This document shows positions 14,403 to 22,581 of a DNA stretch of 29,628 bases, piece after piece; the first letter of the stretch is position 1; every line of letters begins with the position of its first letter. Source of the stretch: Gammaproteobacteria bacterium (GTDB lineage Bacteria > Pseudomonadota > Gammaproteobacteria > Pseudomonadales > Halomonadaceae); contig JAMCZP010000137.1 in the NCBI GenBank assembly GCA_023485185.1, positions 1-29,628 of the forward strand, in the 5' to 3' direction. Under the pieces are notes generated by a model. It was not told the DNA's origin. It did no database searches and was given only the letters and a program-made list of their open reading frames with translations. The translations under genes were made by a program, and so were the position numbers.

Positions 14403-15818
14403 TTAATGCTTTGGTGCTGCTGCTTCTATTGCGTCTTCGACCATTTTTACTGCTTCATCTTCGAGCTTCTGTGCTTCTGCAGCGAGTTCACCTGCTTTTT
14501 GAACTAGCTCATGCACTGCTTTTTCTTCCATAGCCCCCATACGAGGCAGCTTTAGTTTCAAAACATCGTCAGAAGATAAGTGTGGGATTGAGCTTCCGGC
14601 AGCTGACCTAATAAGCTGTCTGTAACCGACATCCGTACACATAAGATAGGCATACAGATAACCAGGTAAAACCTCCGATTCTTGAGCTTTTATTCTGATC
14701 ACGTCGACTGACACTGCTGCGTTTTCAAAGCGGGAATCAGCCCAAACACCTGTGCCAATAATGCCGCCTACTTGCCCACTTCGAGCCAATAAAATGTCTT
14801 CCTGTCGTACACCCCAATCTGCAACATCACCTAACTTTGATTTTGCTAAAAACCGCTTTGGCTCATAACGAGCACGAAAAATTTCACCGCTCGTCGAAAA
14901 TGGAACACCGTGATCACTCTCGGTAAAAATCAGCTTCATTCGACCAGATTCGCCGGTATTCACTCCTAACTCAGCCAACGTTTTCTCTGCGCCAGCCTGT
15001 TCAACCAAATCATCACTCATTTGTGCAATCTGATCGTGGTATGTTGCATCCATACGTTTTTGTACTAACGATGATGCTGCTGCTGAATGAGTAAAGATAC
15101 GGTGTGAAATAGCAAGCTTCTCCGGAAATGAAAATTTTGCGTTTACTATTTCTCCCGCTTTGTCTAACAATTCTTCGCTATCACTTCTAAACTCTGAAGC
15201 TTTATCTACCTTCTCGTGAATCTCATTTTCTAGCGATTTAGCAAATCTAGGAATTGGAAGATTAGCGATATGCTCCGGCGCAATGTGGGGAATAATTGCA
15301 CCGTATGTACTGGATGTAATTATTGGAACACCAAACTTGCTTGCCAAAAATGCATAGGCATAACCACTTTGGACTTTATCTGTGTCACATACAACCTTCA
15401 GCATATCTTGGCATGACCAAGTTCCATCCATTGTTCTGCGCGTGTAAACCATACGGCCAATGGTTCCAGAGCATGAAATCATCGTCATGCCTTTTTTCAG
15501 TTCCAAATAGGATAATTTCTTTGAATATGCATCTTCTTTTTTTAGCAAAGATACTCTATTCATCCTCGCCTGAATCATACTGCTCGTTGTTAAGAATTTA
15601 ACTCCATACTCTTCGTGCTGAACATAATTACGTTTAAATACTGGGCCATTGTAGATCCCACCTTTATAACCAGCAGTAAGCTCTCCCAAGTGATCGCATT
15701 CTGAATCCAAATCACGTAGAGCTTGCTTCGCCTCTAGAGCACCAGTGGCATATGGAGCACAATCTAAACGCAATCCGGTTTCTTGAAACCAAGTGCTAAG
15801 CACCTTTTTAATAATCAT
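14403..15818 (-). CDS. mad5: MADS HsdS-like specificity subunit MAD5
   Basis: A type I restriction specificity subunit of 471 residues, which should give the MAD2 methyltransferase its DNA sequence preference. Two target-recognition halves are visible. The first has the KFLTTSSMIQARMNRV, MISCSGTIGRMVY and STYGAIIPHIAPEHIANLPIPRF segments. The second has EDILLARSGQVGGIIGTGVW and AAGSSIPHLSSDDVLKLKLPRM. Each half is followed by a predicted coiled helix (SLENEIHEKVDKASEFRSD; the tail from about 440 is acidic and Glu/Ala rich), as expected of HsdS spacers. A longer frame starts at 15839, but I chose the ATG at 15818 because it forms the ATGA overlap with the mad4 stop. No HsdR gene is present; restriction presumably comes from MAD8 or MAD6. 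Confidence 0.85.
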   Translation of the reverse strand: MIIKKVLSTWFQETGLRLDCAPYATGALEAKQALRDLDSECDHLGELTAGYKGGIYNGPVFKRNYVQHEEYGVKFLTTSSMIQARMNRVSLLKKEDAYSKKLSYLELKKGMTMISCSGTIGRMVYTRRTMDGTWSCQDMLKVVCDTDKVQSGYAYAFLASKFGVPIITSSTYGAIIPHIAPEHIANLPIPRFAKSLENEIHEKVDKASEFRSDSEELLDKAGEIVNAKFSFPEKLAISHRIFTHSAAASSLVQKRMDATYHDQIAQMSDDLVEQAGAEKTLAELGVNTGESGRMKLIFTESDHGVPFSTSGEIFRARYEPKRFLAKSKLGDVADWGVRQEDILLARSGQVGGIIGTGVWADSRFENAAVSVDVIRIKAQESEVLPGYLYAYLMCTDVGYRQLIRSAAGSSIPHLSSDDVLKLKLPRMGAMEEKAVHELVQKAGELAAEAQKLEDEAVKMVEDAIEAAAPKH

Positions 15819-16471
15819 GCGTAAACCCTCGGATACCAAGCCTGAATCTGATGCAATAAGCCATTAAACGACTCATCTTCACAACCACGAAAAGATACCT
15901 CTTTGGCAATCCGCTTAAACAGCTGAGAGTGGGTCTTTTTCCGCCCCCAGTTTTGGCCTCTTACCGCATCAATTGCTGCTTTAGGATCGGCAGGTTTAAG
16001 TTCATCCGCATCCCAAAGGTTTCTTTCTTGCAACCAAGCTCTCAGGCTGCCACTAGCACCTGGATAATCAAATACTGACTCAATTCGTCCGGTATCCGCT
16101 TGCCACATTAATACTTCCAGCTCTGGGTTTATCGCCATGACAAAAAAGCGGTCATCTGGCCAACCTGCGGCACGCATATTGGCTTTCATGGTTTCACAAA
16201 ACGCTTGGTAATCCATTGTTCGCAAATTGTCATTAAACGCAAAGTCGACCATAACAACCGCGTAGTTATGGGTATCAACATAGCTTCTCAGCAGGTTATG
16301 ACCATCCTGATAAACACCCGGATCTTTTCTTGGGTGTTTGATTAAATCTTGCTTGGTTTCGAATTCAAATCTGGCGCATTGCAGTCGTGCATCAAACGCC
16401 GGATTTTCGAAAAAGCCTTCTACCGTGGCTTGCATTTCACCGTCGGCTACTAAAAAAACAATATCTCTCAT
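15815..16471 (-). CDS. mad4: MADS protein MAD4, partner of the MAD3 ATPase
   Basis: A small soluble protein of 218 residues. It opens with a beta strand and an acidic motif (IVFLVADGEMQATVEGFF) and has a second strand carrying acidic residues (YAVVMVDFAFND, near 70-80). This is reminiscent of the Toprim-like DUF4276/RloB proteins that sit beside ABC-type ATPases in AbiL- and PARIS-type systems; that relation is inference, not a recognised match. The frame continues upstream to 16528, but the ATG at 16471 is preferred: it lies two bases after the mad3 stop, and the upstream extension would sit inside mad3. The stop overlaps the mad5 start. The name follows from its place as fourth gene. Confidence 0.72.
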   Translation of the reverse strand: MRDIVFLVADGEMQATVEGFFENPAFDARLQCARFEFETKQDLIKHPRKDPGVYQDGHNLLRSYVDTHNYAVVMVDFAFNDNLRTMDYQAFCETMKANMRAAGWPDDRFFVMAINPELEVLMWQADTGRIESVFDYPGASGSLRAWLQERNLWDADELKPADPKAAIDAVRGQNWGRKKTHSQLFKRIAKEVSFRGCEDESFNGLLHQIQAWYPRVYA

Positions 16472-16473
16472 GA

Positions 16474-17769
16474 TTATTCCAACACTCCGGCCGCAAATAG
16501 GGTTCCTAAATCCACTTCGCCCTTCCATGTTTTTAGGCGGGGGTGTTCATGGCCTTTTAATACTTCTGTTGCGCCGTCTTGGTTAAAGCGCATGGTGATG
16601 ATTTGCTCTACTTCGGTATTGGCGAGCACCACAGGTGAGTGCGTTGATAACCACAATTGCGTATCAGAGGTGAGCTTTAACGCTTCTAACACCGCATCGA
16701 TTGCCTTAGGGTGAATACCGTTTTCAGGCTCTTCTAAGGTGATGATCTTAGGTGCATTTTGCAAATACGGAATAATGGTCAACGCTAAGATATGCAGAGT
16801 TCCGTGCGACAAGCCACTCGAAGGCACTACCATACCGTTGCTATAGCTTACTTCTAGGTAACAAAAGCTATCATCGATACGTTGCTTGGCTTCAATTTTG
16901 GCAATAGAGGGCAGCGCCATTTGCACCAACTCTAGCCATTCGCTTAAGCCTTCGGGATCGCTCTGCTGCAAGGCATGTACTTGCCAAGGTAAACTACTCC
17001 CGTCCGCTTTAAAGGCATGCTTATCTCTTGGCGATGCAGCCATTCGCATTGCAGGCCATTGTGGCTCGTAGCAATGTGAGCCTTGTATAAGAAACTCTTG
17101 AAGCCATAGCGCTACGGGGTATAAATCATGGTCAGCAGGTAGCGCGGCTAGGGCTAATTGGTTATCTCGTAGGCCAAATTCAAGGATGGATGATTTTCCA
17201 GCTTGATACTCTGCCTTGTATTTAACTTTGGTACCCAAACTGCGCGATAACACCTTAAACCAAGGCGCACTGCGCCTGAAATCATCTACGCCAATAAGAC
17301 CCATGCCATGCTCTGGGCGCAACTCATTATTAGGAAAAAGCGTTAAGTGCTCTTCTGTAACTTGAAATTTATCCTGGTTGATTCTGAACGATATTTCGTA
17401 TCGCGCAGTATCGGGTCTTAATTCACTTTTCTGGAACTTATTCTGCCAGGCGTCGCTCGCGCCTCTTAATAATTCTTCAATAATCGAAGGAGGCAAGCGC
17501 ACTTCCAGTGCCAAAATAAAGTACTCGCCTCGAAGCTGATGAACAACTTCTTTGGCTGCGTCTGCGCGAGCACGTTCTCTGCCATTGGTGGGTTTAAAGA
17601 ACGCATCGTTTATATCCGACACATTCAGTAAATCACCAAACAAAGCTGGGATATCAAGTAACGTTGTTTTACCTGAACCATTAGAGCCTGCAAATACATG
17701 CTGCTGCTCTAAGGCGAGATCCAGCGTATTAAAGCAGCGGTATTTGTAGGCCTCTATTCTTGAGATCAT
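16474..17769 (-). CDS. mad3: MADS ABC-type AAA ATPase MAD3
   Basis: A 431-residue ATPase of the OLD/RecF-like ABC class (AAA_15/AAA_21 type). It starts with the typical MISRIEAYKYRCFNTLDL strand. Walker A is GSNGSGKT (about 29-36), an ABC-signature-like LSHGT lies near 315, Walker B with catalytic Glu is ITLEEPENGIHP near 341, and the H-switch STHSP is near 376. No Toprim nuclease domain is fused at the C-terminus; the product ends about 50 residues after the H-switch. Such ATPases often act as sensors that release or activate an adjacent effector, here MAD4. It overlaps mad2 by four bases (ATGA). All motor motifs look intact. Confidence 0.87.
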   Translation of the reverse strand: MISRIEAYKYRCFNTLDLALEQQHVFAGSNGSGKTTLLDIPALFGDLLNVSDINDAFFKPTNGRERARADAAKEVVHQLRGEYFILALEVRLPPSIIEELLRGASDAWQNKFQKSELRPDTARYEISFRINQDKFQVTEEHLTLFPNNELRPEHGMGLIGVDDFRRSAPWFKVLSRSLGTKVKYKAEYQAGKSSILEFGLRDNQLALAALPADHDLYPVALWLQEFLIQGSHCYEPQWPAMRMAASPRDKHAFKADGSSLPWQVHALQQSDPEGLSEWLELVQMALPSIAKIEAKQRIDDSFCYLEVSYSNGMVVPSSGLSHGTLHILALTIIPYLQNAPKIITLEEPENGIHPKAIDAVLEALKLTSDTQLWLSTHSPVVLANTEVEQIITMRFNQDGATEVLKGHEHPRLKTWKGEVDLGTLFAAGVLE

Positions 17770-19820
17770 ACCGATGGCTCCGGATTGTTAGCGCGAAACT
17801 CTTTCCAGGCTTTAGCAATTTTTGGCAGATCGTCATCTAAAATTTTGCTACGACGCTTCAGCTTACGCACCACATTGTGGCCGTTGATGCGAATACGCTC
17901 TTCAACTTCCTCTTCGATAACTTTCTCTTCGCCGTCTGGATGACGCTCATACAGCGTATTTCCACGGCGATCAAAACCTACTTTTTTTGCAACCGCCATA
18001 AATACCGGGTATTCGGGCTCTCCACCGATGGCAATAGCATCTTTTTCAGTATCAGTTTTCTTTTTCAAGAACAGCAGGCTAGTTAAGATGTTTACGTTAG
18101 CTTCAACGATAAATGACTCAACAGGTAAGTCGACACAACCAAGCACCCAGCACTCTTGCATTAACCACCAGCGAATATACTCGTCACCTGGGTTACCTAG
18201 AATGCCGTCGGGTAACACGATACCCATACGTCCGCCTTGCTTAAGCCATTGCACGCAACGCTCAATAAACAAAATTTCGGGCGAAACTGCATCTTTACGG
18301 CGCTCTGTTTTTCTAAAGCCACCGTTTTCAGTGCGCTCCCAAACATAGGCAAGGTCGTATTGCTCTAGAATCTGCTTGTCGGTAACTGGGATATCGGAAC
18401 CAAACGGTGGGTTGGTTAAGATCACATCAACACTGCCGTCTTTACCGCTGGAATCCCCGACTGGAATGGTATTCTTGGCGGGTTCGACACCTTTCAAATA
18501 TCCATGCGGGTATTCCAATGAGTTCATATGGTAGATATTGGCCATGGCGTTACTTGCCATGACAACGTTCATTTGCGATGCACGACACAAGAAGGGGTCA
18601 AAGTCACAACCGAACAGGTTATTCTCGGCAAACTCCTTAATTTGTTGCTGAATGGAAATGAATTCTTCAGTGGTTTCAGCACCTAATTTGACCTTTTCTT
18701 CCTCGTGCAGCTGTTTGTTGATGAAACTTAAGGTTTGCTCAAGGAAACCACCGGTTCCACAGGAAGGATCCAGAACTTTCTCGTGCGGTTGTGGTGCCAT
18801 CATTTCAACGATTAATTTAATCGCACCACGCGGTGTAAAGTATTGCCCTCTGTCACCACGCAAATTATCACCCACCACTTCTTGGTAGGCTGCACCTTTA
18901 GCGTCCATCTCAGTTCGGGTAAAGTCGTACTTAGCCAGCTCTGACACCATGAATGCCAAGGCTCTATCAGACAAGGTGATCTCTTCATTGCCGGCAAATA
19001 TTTCAGGGTAGGCTTTCTTTACTTTTTCAAATAATGGGTTAATGCGTGCTCTGATTTTCTTGCGACCTTCATCGTCAAATTGCTCAGTTGGCGATGCCCA
19101 AAACTCGCGATCTCGATTGCCGATGCGTTCATCGTACATTTTTGAGAAAATCAGATATAAAAACTGCCAAAATGCCGCGTCTTTAGGCATCCCTTCATTA
19201 CCATGAATAAAGTTGTGACAGCGGCGAAACGCCGTAAGCAGCATCTCACGATCAGCAGTTCTTAATTGAGCATTGGAGGCTACATCACGACTGCCCATTG
19301 TCTCATCAGCTAATGGCCAATCACCGACCGCATTAAATTTGGTATCGAAGCGTGACTCTTCTTTTTCTACAAAGAAAAATTCGATGCCGTTGGTCCACAA
19401 ACCCCAATGACACTTTTCTAGCACATACTTATCGCCAACCTGTTCTCGCATCATATCTTCCATCAATTGGAGATCTTTCTGTGCTTGATCATGGTCACGT
19501 AATTTTATTGCTGACTTTTTCCCCTTTTTAGGCTCCTTGTCACAAATAACGATACGACGAATATTCTTGGGTAAATGCTCTGTACCATGCTCAAAAATAG
19601 CGATATCTATTTTTTTCCTTTTGCCACCCACGGTAGTGCTAAAATCAAGTGACATGTCTTCAGCACTGATGCCGTATTCATGGAATAAGGCGCGTAAGGT
19701 CTTTTGGCGAACCAATTCTTTGGGTGTTTCTTTGATTGGGTTATTGGTCAAGTAGTCCAGCATCATGCCGTCTTCAATGGCCAGTACTTCTGATGGCTTT
19801 TTATCTTTGGTTGTTGTCAT
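17766..19820 (-). CDS. mad2: MADS N6-adenine DNA methyltransferase MAD2 (HsdM-like)
   Basis: A 684-residue type I-style methyltransferase. The N-terminal ~150 residues resemble the HSDR_N-type domain found on some fused HsdM proteins (DFSTTVGGKRKKIDIAIFE). A helical HsdM N-domain follows, then the catalytic domain with AdoMet motif I DPSCGTGG (about 350) and motif IV NPPF (about 470). Together with MAD5 it would methylate adenine at a specific site and mark host DNA as self. The ATG shares one base with the mad1 stop (TAATG). The N-terminal nuclease-like domain lacks an obvious complete PD-(D/E)XK set: D and I/E are visible in KIDIAIFE, but the following catalytic Lys is uncertain. The pairing of a methylase with a separate nuclease/ATPase module fits MADS. 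Confidence 0.9.
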   Translation of the reverse strand: MTTTKDKKPSEVLAIEDGMMLDYLTNNPIKETPKELVRQKTLRALFHEYGISAEDMSLDFSTTVGGKRKKIDIAIFEHGTEHLPKNIRRIVICDKEPKKGKKSAIKLRDHDQAQKDLQLMEDMMREQVGDKYVLEKCHWGLWTNGIEFFFVEKEESRFDTKFNAVGDWPLADETMGSRDVASNAQLRTADREMLLTAFRRCHNFIHGNEGMPKDAAFWQFLYLIFSKMYDERIGNRDREFWASPTEQFDDEGRKKIRARINPLFEKVKKAYPEIFAGNEEITLSDRALAFMVSELAKYDFTRTEMDAKGAAYQEVVGDNLRGDRGQYFTPRGAIKLIVEMMAPQPHEKVLDPSCGTGGFLEQTLSFINKQLHEEEKVKLGAETTEEFISIQQQIKEFAENNLFGCDFDPFLCRASQMNVVMASNAMANIYHMNSLEYPHGYLKGVEPAKNTIPVGDSSGKDGSVDVILTNPPFGSDIPVTDKQILEQYDLAYVWERTENGGFRKTERRKDAVSPEILFIERCVQWLKQGGRMGIVLPDGILGNPGDEYIRWWLMQECWVLGCVDLPVESFIVEANVNILTSLLFLKKKTDTEKDAIAIGGEPEYPVFMAVAKKVGFDRRGNTLYERHPDGEEKVIEEEVEERIRINGHNVVRKLKRRSKILDDDLPKIAKAWKEFRANNPEPSV

Positions 19821-20047
19821 TACTTGTTCTCATTAAATTCGGTTTCGGCTGGCGATTTTTGTAATAGTTCTTGAATTTCGCAATCAAACAAATCACACAG
19901 CTTATCGAGCGCCTCTAGGTCCACCTTGAGCGCGGTTTCTTTGTAAAGTAGCGTGACGGTTGTGCGGCTTAAGCCGGTTTCTCGCATCACGTCGCTAATG
20001 CGCATTTTTCTCTCACCCATTAATCGGGCTAGGTGGCAGCGGATCAT
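19820..20047 (-). CDS. mad1: MADS small HTH regulator MAD1
   Basis: A 75-residue Xre/Cro-type helix-turn-helix protein and first gene of the operon. The pattern MRISDVMRETGLSRTTVTLLYKE is a clear HTH (residues ~17-39), followed by LEALDKLCDLFDCEIQELL, the usual HTH_26 tail. GGAGAG lies just upstream of the ATG. As the promoter-proximal gene it probably autoregulates the operon, perhaps delaying nuclease expression until methylation is complete, as C proteins do for restriction-modification systems. A 23-bp near-palindrome about 84 bases upstream of the start is the natural operator candidate. Confidence 0.85.
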   Translation of the reverse strand: MIRCHLARLMGERKMRISDVMRETGLSRTTVTLLYKETALKVDLEALDKLCDLFDCEIQELLQKSPAETEFNENK

Positions 20048-20255
20048 GCTCTCTCCACGGTGTTTTCTAAACCATAAACTTGGGGTTTTTCACTGTTGCT
20101 TACCCTACCATGACTACGATTATTCTCAACTTATTTGAGTTAAACCCAAATAATTGTCCTCGTGTGTTATTTGTTCGGTACTGGTTGTTGGTACGCTGGC
20201 GATTCACGGGAATGCGTCTAGCGGTACTGTCCGCTTTAGACTTTGAACCTGGCCA
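20048..20255 (-). promoter_or_regulatory. Leader and promoter region of the mad operon
   Basis: No gene is supported here. The stretch contains the 23-bp dyad at 20131-20153, the promoter-like elements beside it (TTGAGA then TAGGGT at 16 bp, or an AATAAT -10), and a small AGCGG / CCGCT stem at about 20220-20235. The half next to the IS remnant becomes less AT-rich. The single promoter for eight coupled genes most likely sits here. Confidence 0.45.
20131..20153. promoter_or_regulatory. Near-palindromic operator candidate upstream of mad1
   Basis: Half-sites TTATTTG and CAAATAA flank an inner GTT-a-AAC, giving a 23-bp dyad that mismatches only at one symmetric pair and at the centre. It lies 84 bases before the mad1 ATG in an AT-rich stretch. 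On the minus strand a possible -35 TTGAGA (20129-20124) begins at its edge, and AATAAT (20124-20119) is an alternative -10, so a bound repressor would occlude either promoter placement. Confidence 0.6.
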
Positions 20256-20525
20256 TGTAGTGGTCTAGCAATCCCGAACACCAACGTAGGTGGTAAAATC
20301 GCCACCATAAGCGAGGTGCCAGATCACCAAGAAGCGACTCACTTTTCACCCGAGTTCAAGCAAGAAGCAGCCAGCCTAGTGATTGATCAAGGATATAGCA
20401 TTCCCCAGGCTTGTACTTCTCTCGGCGCGGGAGAAAGCGCTCTTCGCCGCTGTGTTGATCAGTTGTCGCAGGAGCGTCAGGGTGTCACGCCGAAGGGCAA
20501 AAAGATCCAGGAGCTCGAGGCCAGC
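20256..20525 (+). mobile_element. IS3-family element remnant, left end plus orfA fragment
   Basis: A candidate left end begins TGTAGTGGTCTAGCAATCCC at 20256. From 20316 (GTG) the frame reads FSPEFKQEAASLVIDQGYSIPQAC...GESALRRCVDQLSQERQGVTPKG, a typical IS3-family OrfA helix-turn-helix. KKIQELEA follows directly, where related OrfA proteins normally have several more residues (ALTPEQQ-like), suggesting an internal deletion. The fragment stops at 20525, where a second IS begins. The rest of this element is not found on the other side of the second IS. Confidence 0.7.
20316..20525 (+). pseudogene. IS3-family orfA fragment
   Basis: The N-terminal DNA-binding half of an IS3 OrfA protein, about 70 residues, interrupted by the IS that starts at 20526. 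The reading frame continues a few codons into that IS before stopping at 20562-20564, so the last ~13 residues of the open frame are not native. It lacks the leucine-zipper end and any orfB. Confidence 0.72.
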
Positions 20526-20576
20526 TGTAAGCGCCCCGGATTTCGAGGAGGCTCCATCATCTGAGAGAATGGAGCC

Positions 20577-20900
20577 ATGAACAAGTCAAACAAGTTTTCC
20601 CCTGAAGTAAAAGAACGTGCTGTGCGCCTGGTTCACGAGCACCGCGGAGAGTATCCCTCACTCTGGGCAGCATTGTAGTCTACCGCCCCCAAGATCGGTT
20701 GCGTGCCTCAAACGTTGCTGGAATGGCTCAAGCGCACGGAGATCGATGCTGGCGACCGACCCGGTATAACGTCAACAGATGTGCAGCGCCTGAAAGACCT
20801 GGAGCGCGAGAACAAGGAGTTGCGCCGTGCCAATGACACCCTGCGCACGGCTAGTGCTTTTTTCGCCCAAGCGGAGCTCGACCGCAAACTCAAGTCATAA
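20577..20900 (+). pseudogene. IS3-family orfA, nonsense-interrupted
   Basis: The frame begins [22 protein letters not shown] and resumes after a TAG at 20676-20678 with [19 protein letters not shown] and ends with the coiled-coil [31 protein letters not shown]. Related OrfA proteins have Glu at the stop position, so a single GAG-to-TAG change explains it. Unless suppressed, only a 33-residue stub is made. Confidence 0.82.
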
Positions 20901-21793
20901 ACGCCTACATTGATCAGCACCGAGATACTTTCGGGGTCGAGCCAATCTGTAACGTCTTGCAGGTTGCCCCGTCAGCCTACCGGCGCCATGCGGCACGGCA
21001 GCGCAATCCAGAGCTACGTAGCGATCGGGCAAAGCGCGATGAGATGCTGAGTCCGCACATTAAACGTGTCTGGAACGACAATTTCGAGGTCTATGGTGCC
21101 GACAAGGTTTGGAAGCAAATGAACCGGGAAACCCTTCGGGTGGCATGTTGTACGGTTGAGAGCCTGATGAGGCTTAAAGGCCTGTAGGGCGCTCGTCGCG
21201 GTAAAGCGCTACGTACCACCGTTCCCGACAAGTCGATGCCGTGTCCGCTGGATCGGGTGAATCGACAGTTTGTCGCTGATCGCCCGAATCAGCTTTGGGT
21301 ATCAGACTTTACCTACGTTTCTACCTGGCAGGGCTGGTTGTACGTGGCTTTTGTTATCGATGTCTTCGCGCGTCGTATCGTGGGTTGGCGGGTCAGCCGC
21401 ACGATGACTACTGACTTTGTGCACGATGCGCTTGAGCAGGCACTTTATGCTCGTCAACCAGACGAAGCGGAGAGCTTGATTCATCACTCTGACAGAGGGT
21501 CGCATTATCTCTCGATTCGGTATACGGAGCGTCTAGCTGAAGCTGGCATCGACTCCTCGGTGGGCACCAACGACAATGCCCTCGCTGAGACCATCAACGG
21601 CCTGTATAAAGCTGAGTTGATACACCGCCGTGGGCCTTGGAAATCCATGGAGTCTGTTGAACTGGCTACCCTGACATGGGTGACCTGGTTCAATCACCAG
21701 CGATTGATGGAGCCACTGGGATATATCCTTCCGGCAGAAGCTGAGGCAAACTATTACATGCAACTCAACAGTCAGTCCGCGATAGCAGCCTGA
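20897..21793 (+). pseudogene. IS3-family orfB (DDE transposase), nonsense-interrupted
   Basis: The frame runs from about 20897, with ATA where an ATG is usual, through YIDQHRDTFGVEPICNVL, and has a TAG at 21185-21187 after SLMRLKGL (related proteins have Gln there). It then continues through the integrase core with D in WVSDFTYVS, D in HHSDRGSHY and E in NALAETINGLYKAEL. Between the second D and the E a few residues appear to be missing (SSVGTNDNALAE against the usual ...VGDSYDNALAE). The C-terminus RLMEPLGYILPAEAEANYY is normal. Not functional as it stands. Confidence 0.83.
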
Positions 21794-21843
21794 CTTAAAC
21801 CAACGAGCCTCCGCAAAACCCGGGGCGGTTCAGTACTTACCCC

Positions 21844-22572
21844 TCACCCCACCCGCTCAAACTTCAAATCCCACACCCCATGCCCTAACCGCTCACCACG
21901 CTTCTCGAACTTGGTAATGGGCCGCTCGTCCGGGCGCGGAACGTAGGTGCCGTCTTCCGCCAGGTTACGGTAGCCGGGTGCGGCTTGCATGATCTCCAGC
22001 ATATGTTCGGCGTAGTGCTGCCAGTCGGTGGCCATGTGGAAGATGCCACCGGGTTTGAGTTTCTGGCGGACTTTTTGCACAAAGTCAGGCTGAACGATGC
22101 GGCGTTTGTGGTGCTTTTTCTTGTGCCAGGGGTCGGGGAAGAACAGCATCAGGCGGTCGAGGCTGGCGTCGGGGATGGCTTTGTCGAGCACTTCGATGGC
22201 GTCGCAGTCGTACACACGCAGGTTGCTGATGCCGGCTTTGAGGACGTTGTTAAGCAGTGCGCCAACACCGGGGCGGTGGACTTCGATGCCGATAAAGTCC
22301 TGCTCGGGGCTGTTTTGCGCCATTTCCAGCAGGGAGTTCCCCATGCCGAAGCCGATTTCCAGGTTGCGTGGGGCCTGGCGACCGAACACGGCATCCAGGT
22401 CCAGTTGGCCGTCTGCCAAGCTGAGGCCAAAGCGCGGCCAGCCCTGGTCCATGCCTTTCTGCTGGCCTTCGGTCATGCGCCCGGCGCGCATGACGAAGCT
22501 GCGGATGCTGCGGCGGTGTTCCGGGGCTACGTTGCCTTCGTTCTCAGGCTGCTCAATCGGGCTATCGGACAT
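21844..22572 (-). CDS. trmB: tRNA (guanine-N7-)-methyltransferase
   Basis: Methylates G46 to m7G in the tRNA variable loop, using AdoMet. The 242-residue product has the AdoMet site [15 protein letters not shown], the [12 protein letters not shown] strand, the diagnostic [15 protein letters not shown] segment and the C-terminal [24 protein letters not shown] signature. Length is normal, and the N-terminal ~20 residues are a variable acidic tail. It is 9 bases downstream of thiG and likely cotranscribed with it. The stop codon lies 11 bp from the end of the degenerate IS, so transcription of thiS-thiG-trmB now runs into the island edge; the gene itself is complete. Confidence 0.96.
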   Translation of the reverse strand: MSDSPIEQPENEGNVAPEHRRSIRSFVMRAGRMTEGQQKGMDQGWPRFGLSLADGQLDLDAVFGRQAPRNLEIGFGMGNSLLEMAQNSPEQDFIGIEVHRPGVGALLNNVLKAGISNLRVYDCDAIEVLDKAIPDASLDRLMLFFPDPWHKKKHHKRRIVQPDFVQKVRQKLKPGGIFHMATDWQHYAEHMLEIMQAAPGYRNLAEDGTYVPRPDERPITKFEKRGERLGHGVWDLKFERVG

Positions 22573-22581
22573 CAGGGTTTC

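Larger units (their letters stand above)
20526..21832 (+). mobile_element. Complete-length IS3-family insertion sequence, degenerate
   Basis: The terminal inverted repeats are visible. The left end (20526-20554) begins TGTAAGCGCCCCGG and ends GAGGCTC. The right end (21832-21805, reading inward) begins TGAACCGCCCCGG and ends GGAGGCTC. The ~1.3-kb size, two overlapping orfs in a -1 relation and the DDE core fit IS3. No target duplication is evident: CCAGC precedes the left end and GTACT follows the right end. Both orfs carry a nonsense codon, so the copy is old or decaying. Its right end is 11 bp from the trmB stop codon, marking the edge of the island. Confidence 0.85.

Noticed and set aside
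15819..15839. Longer mad5 start at 15839, and longer mad4 start at 16528
   Set aside because: Both would extend deep into the preceding gene; the chosen starts give the ATGA overlap and the 2-base gap seen elsewhere in the operon.
17766..20047. Plain type I restriction-modification locus
   Set aside because: HsdM- and HsdS-like genes are present but no HsdR; the additional kinase, ABC ATPase and HerA-type genes in the same coupled operon fit MADS better.
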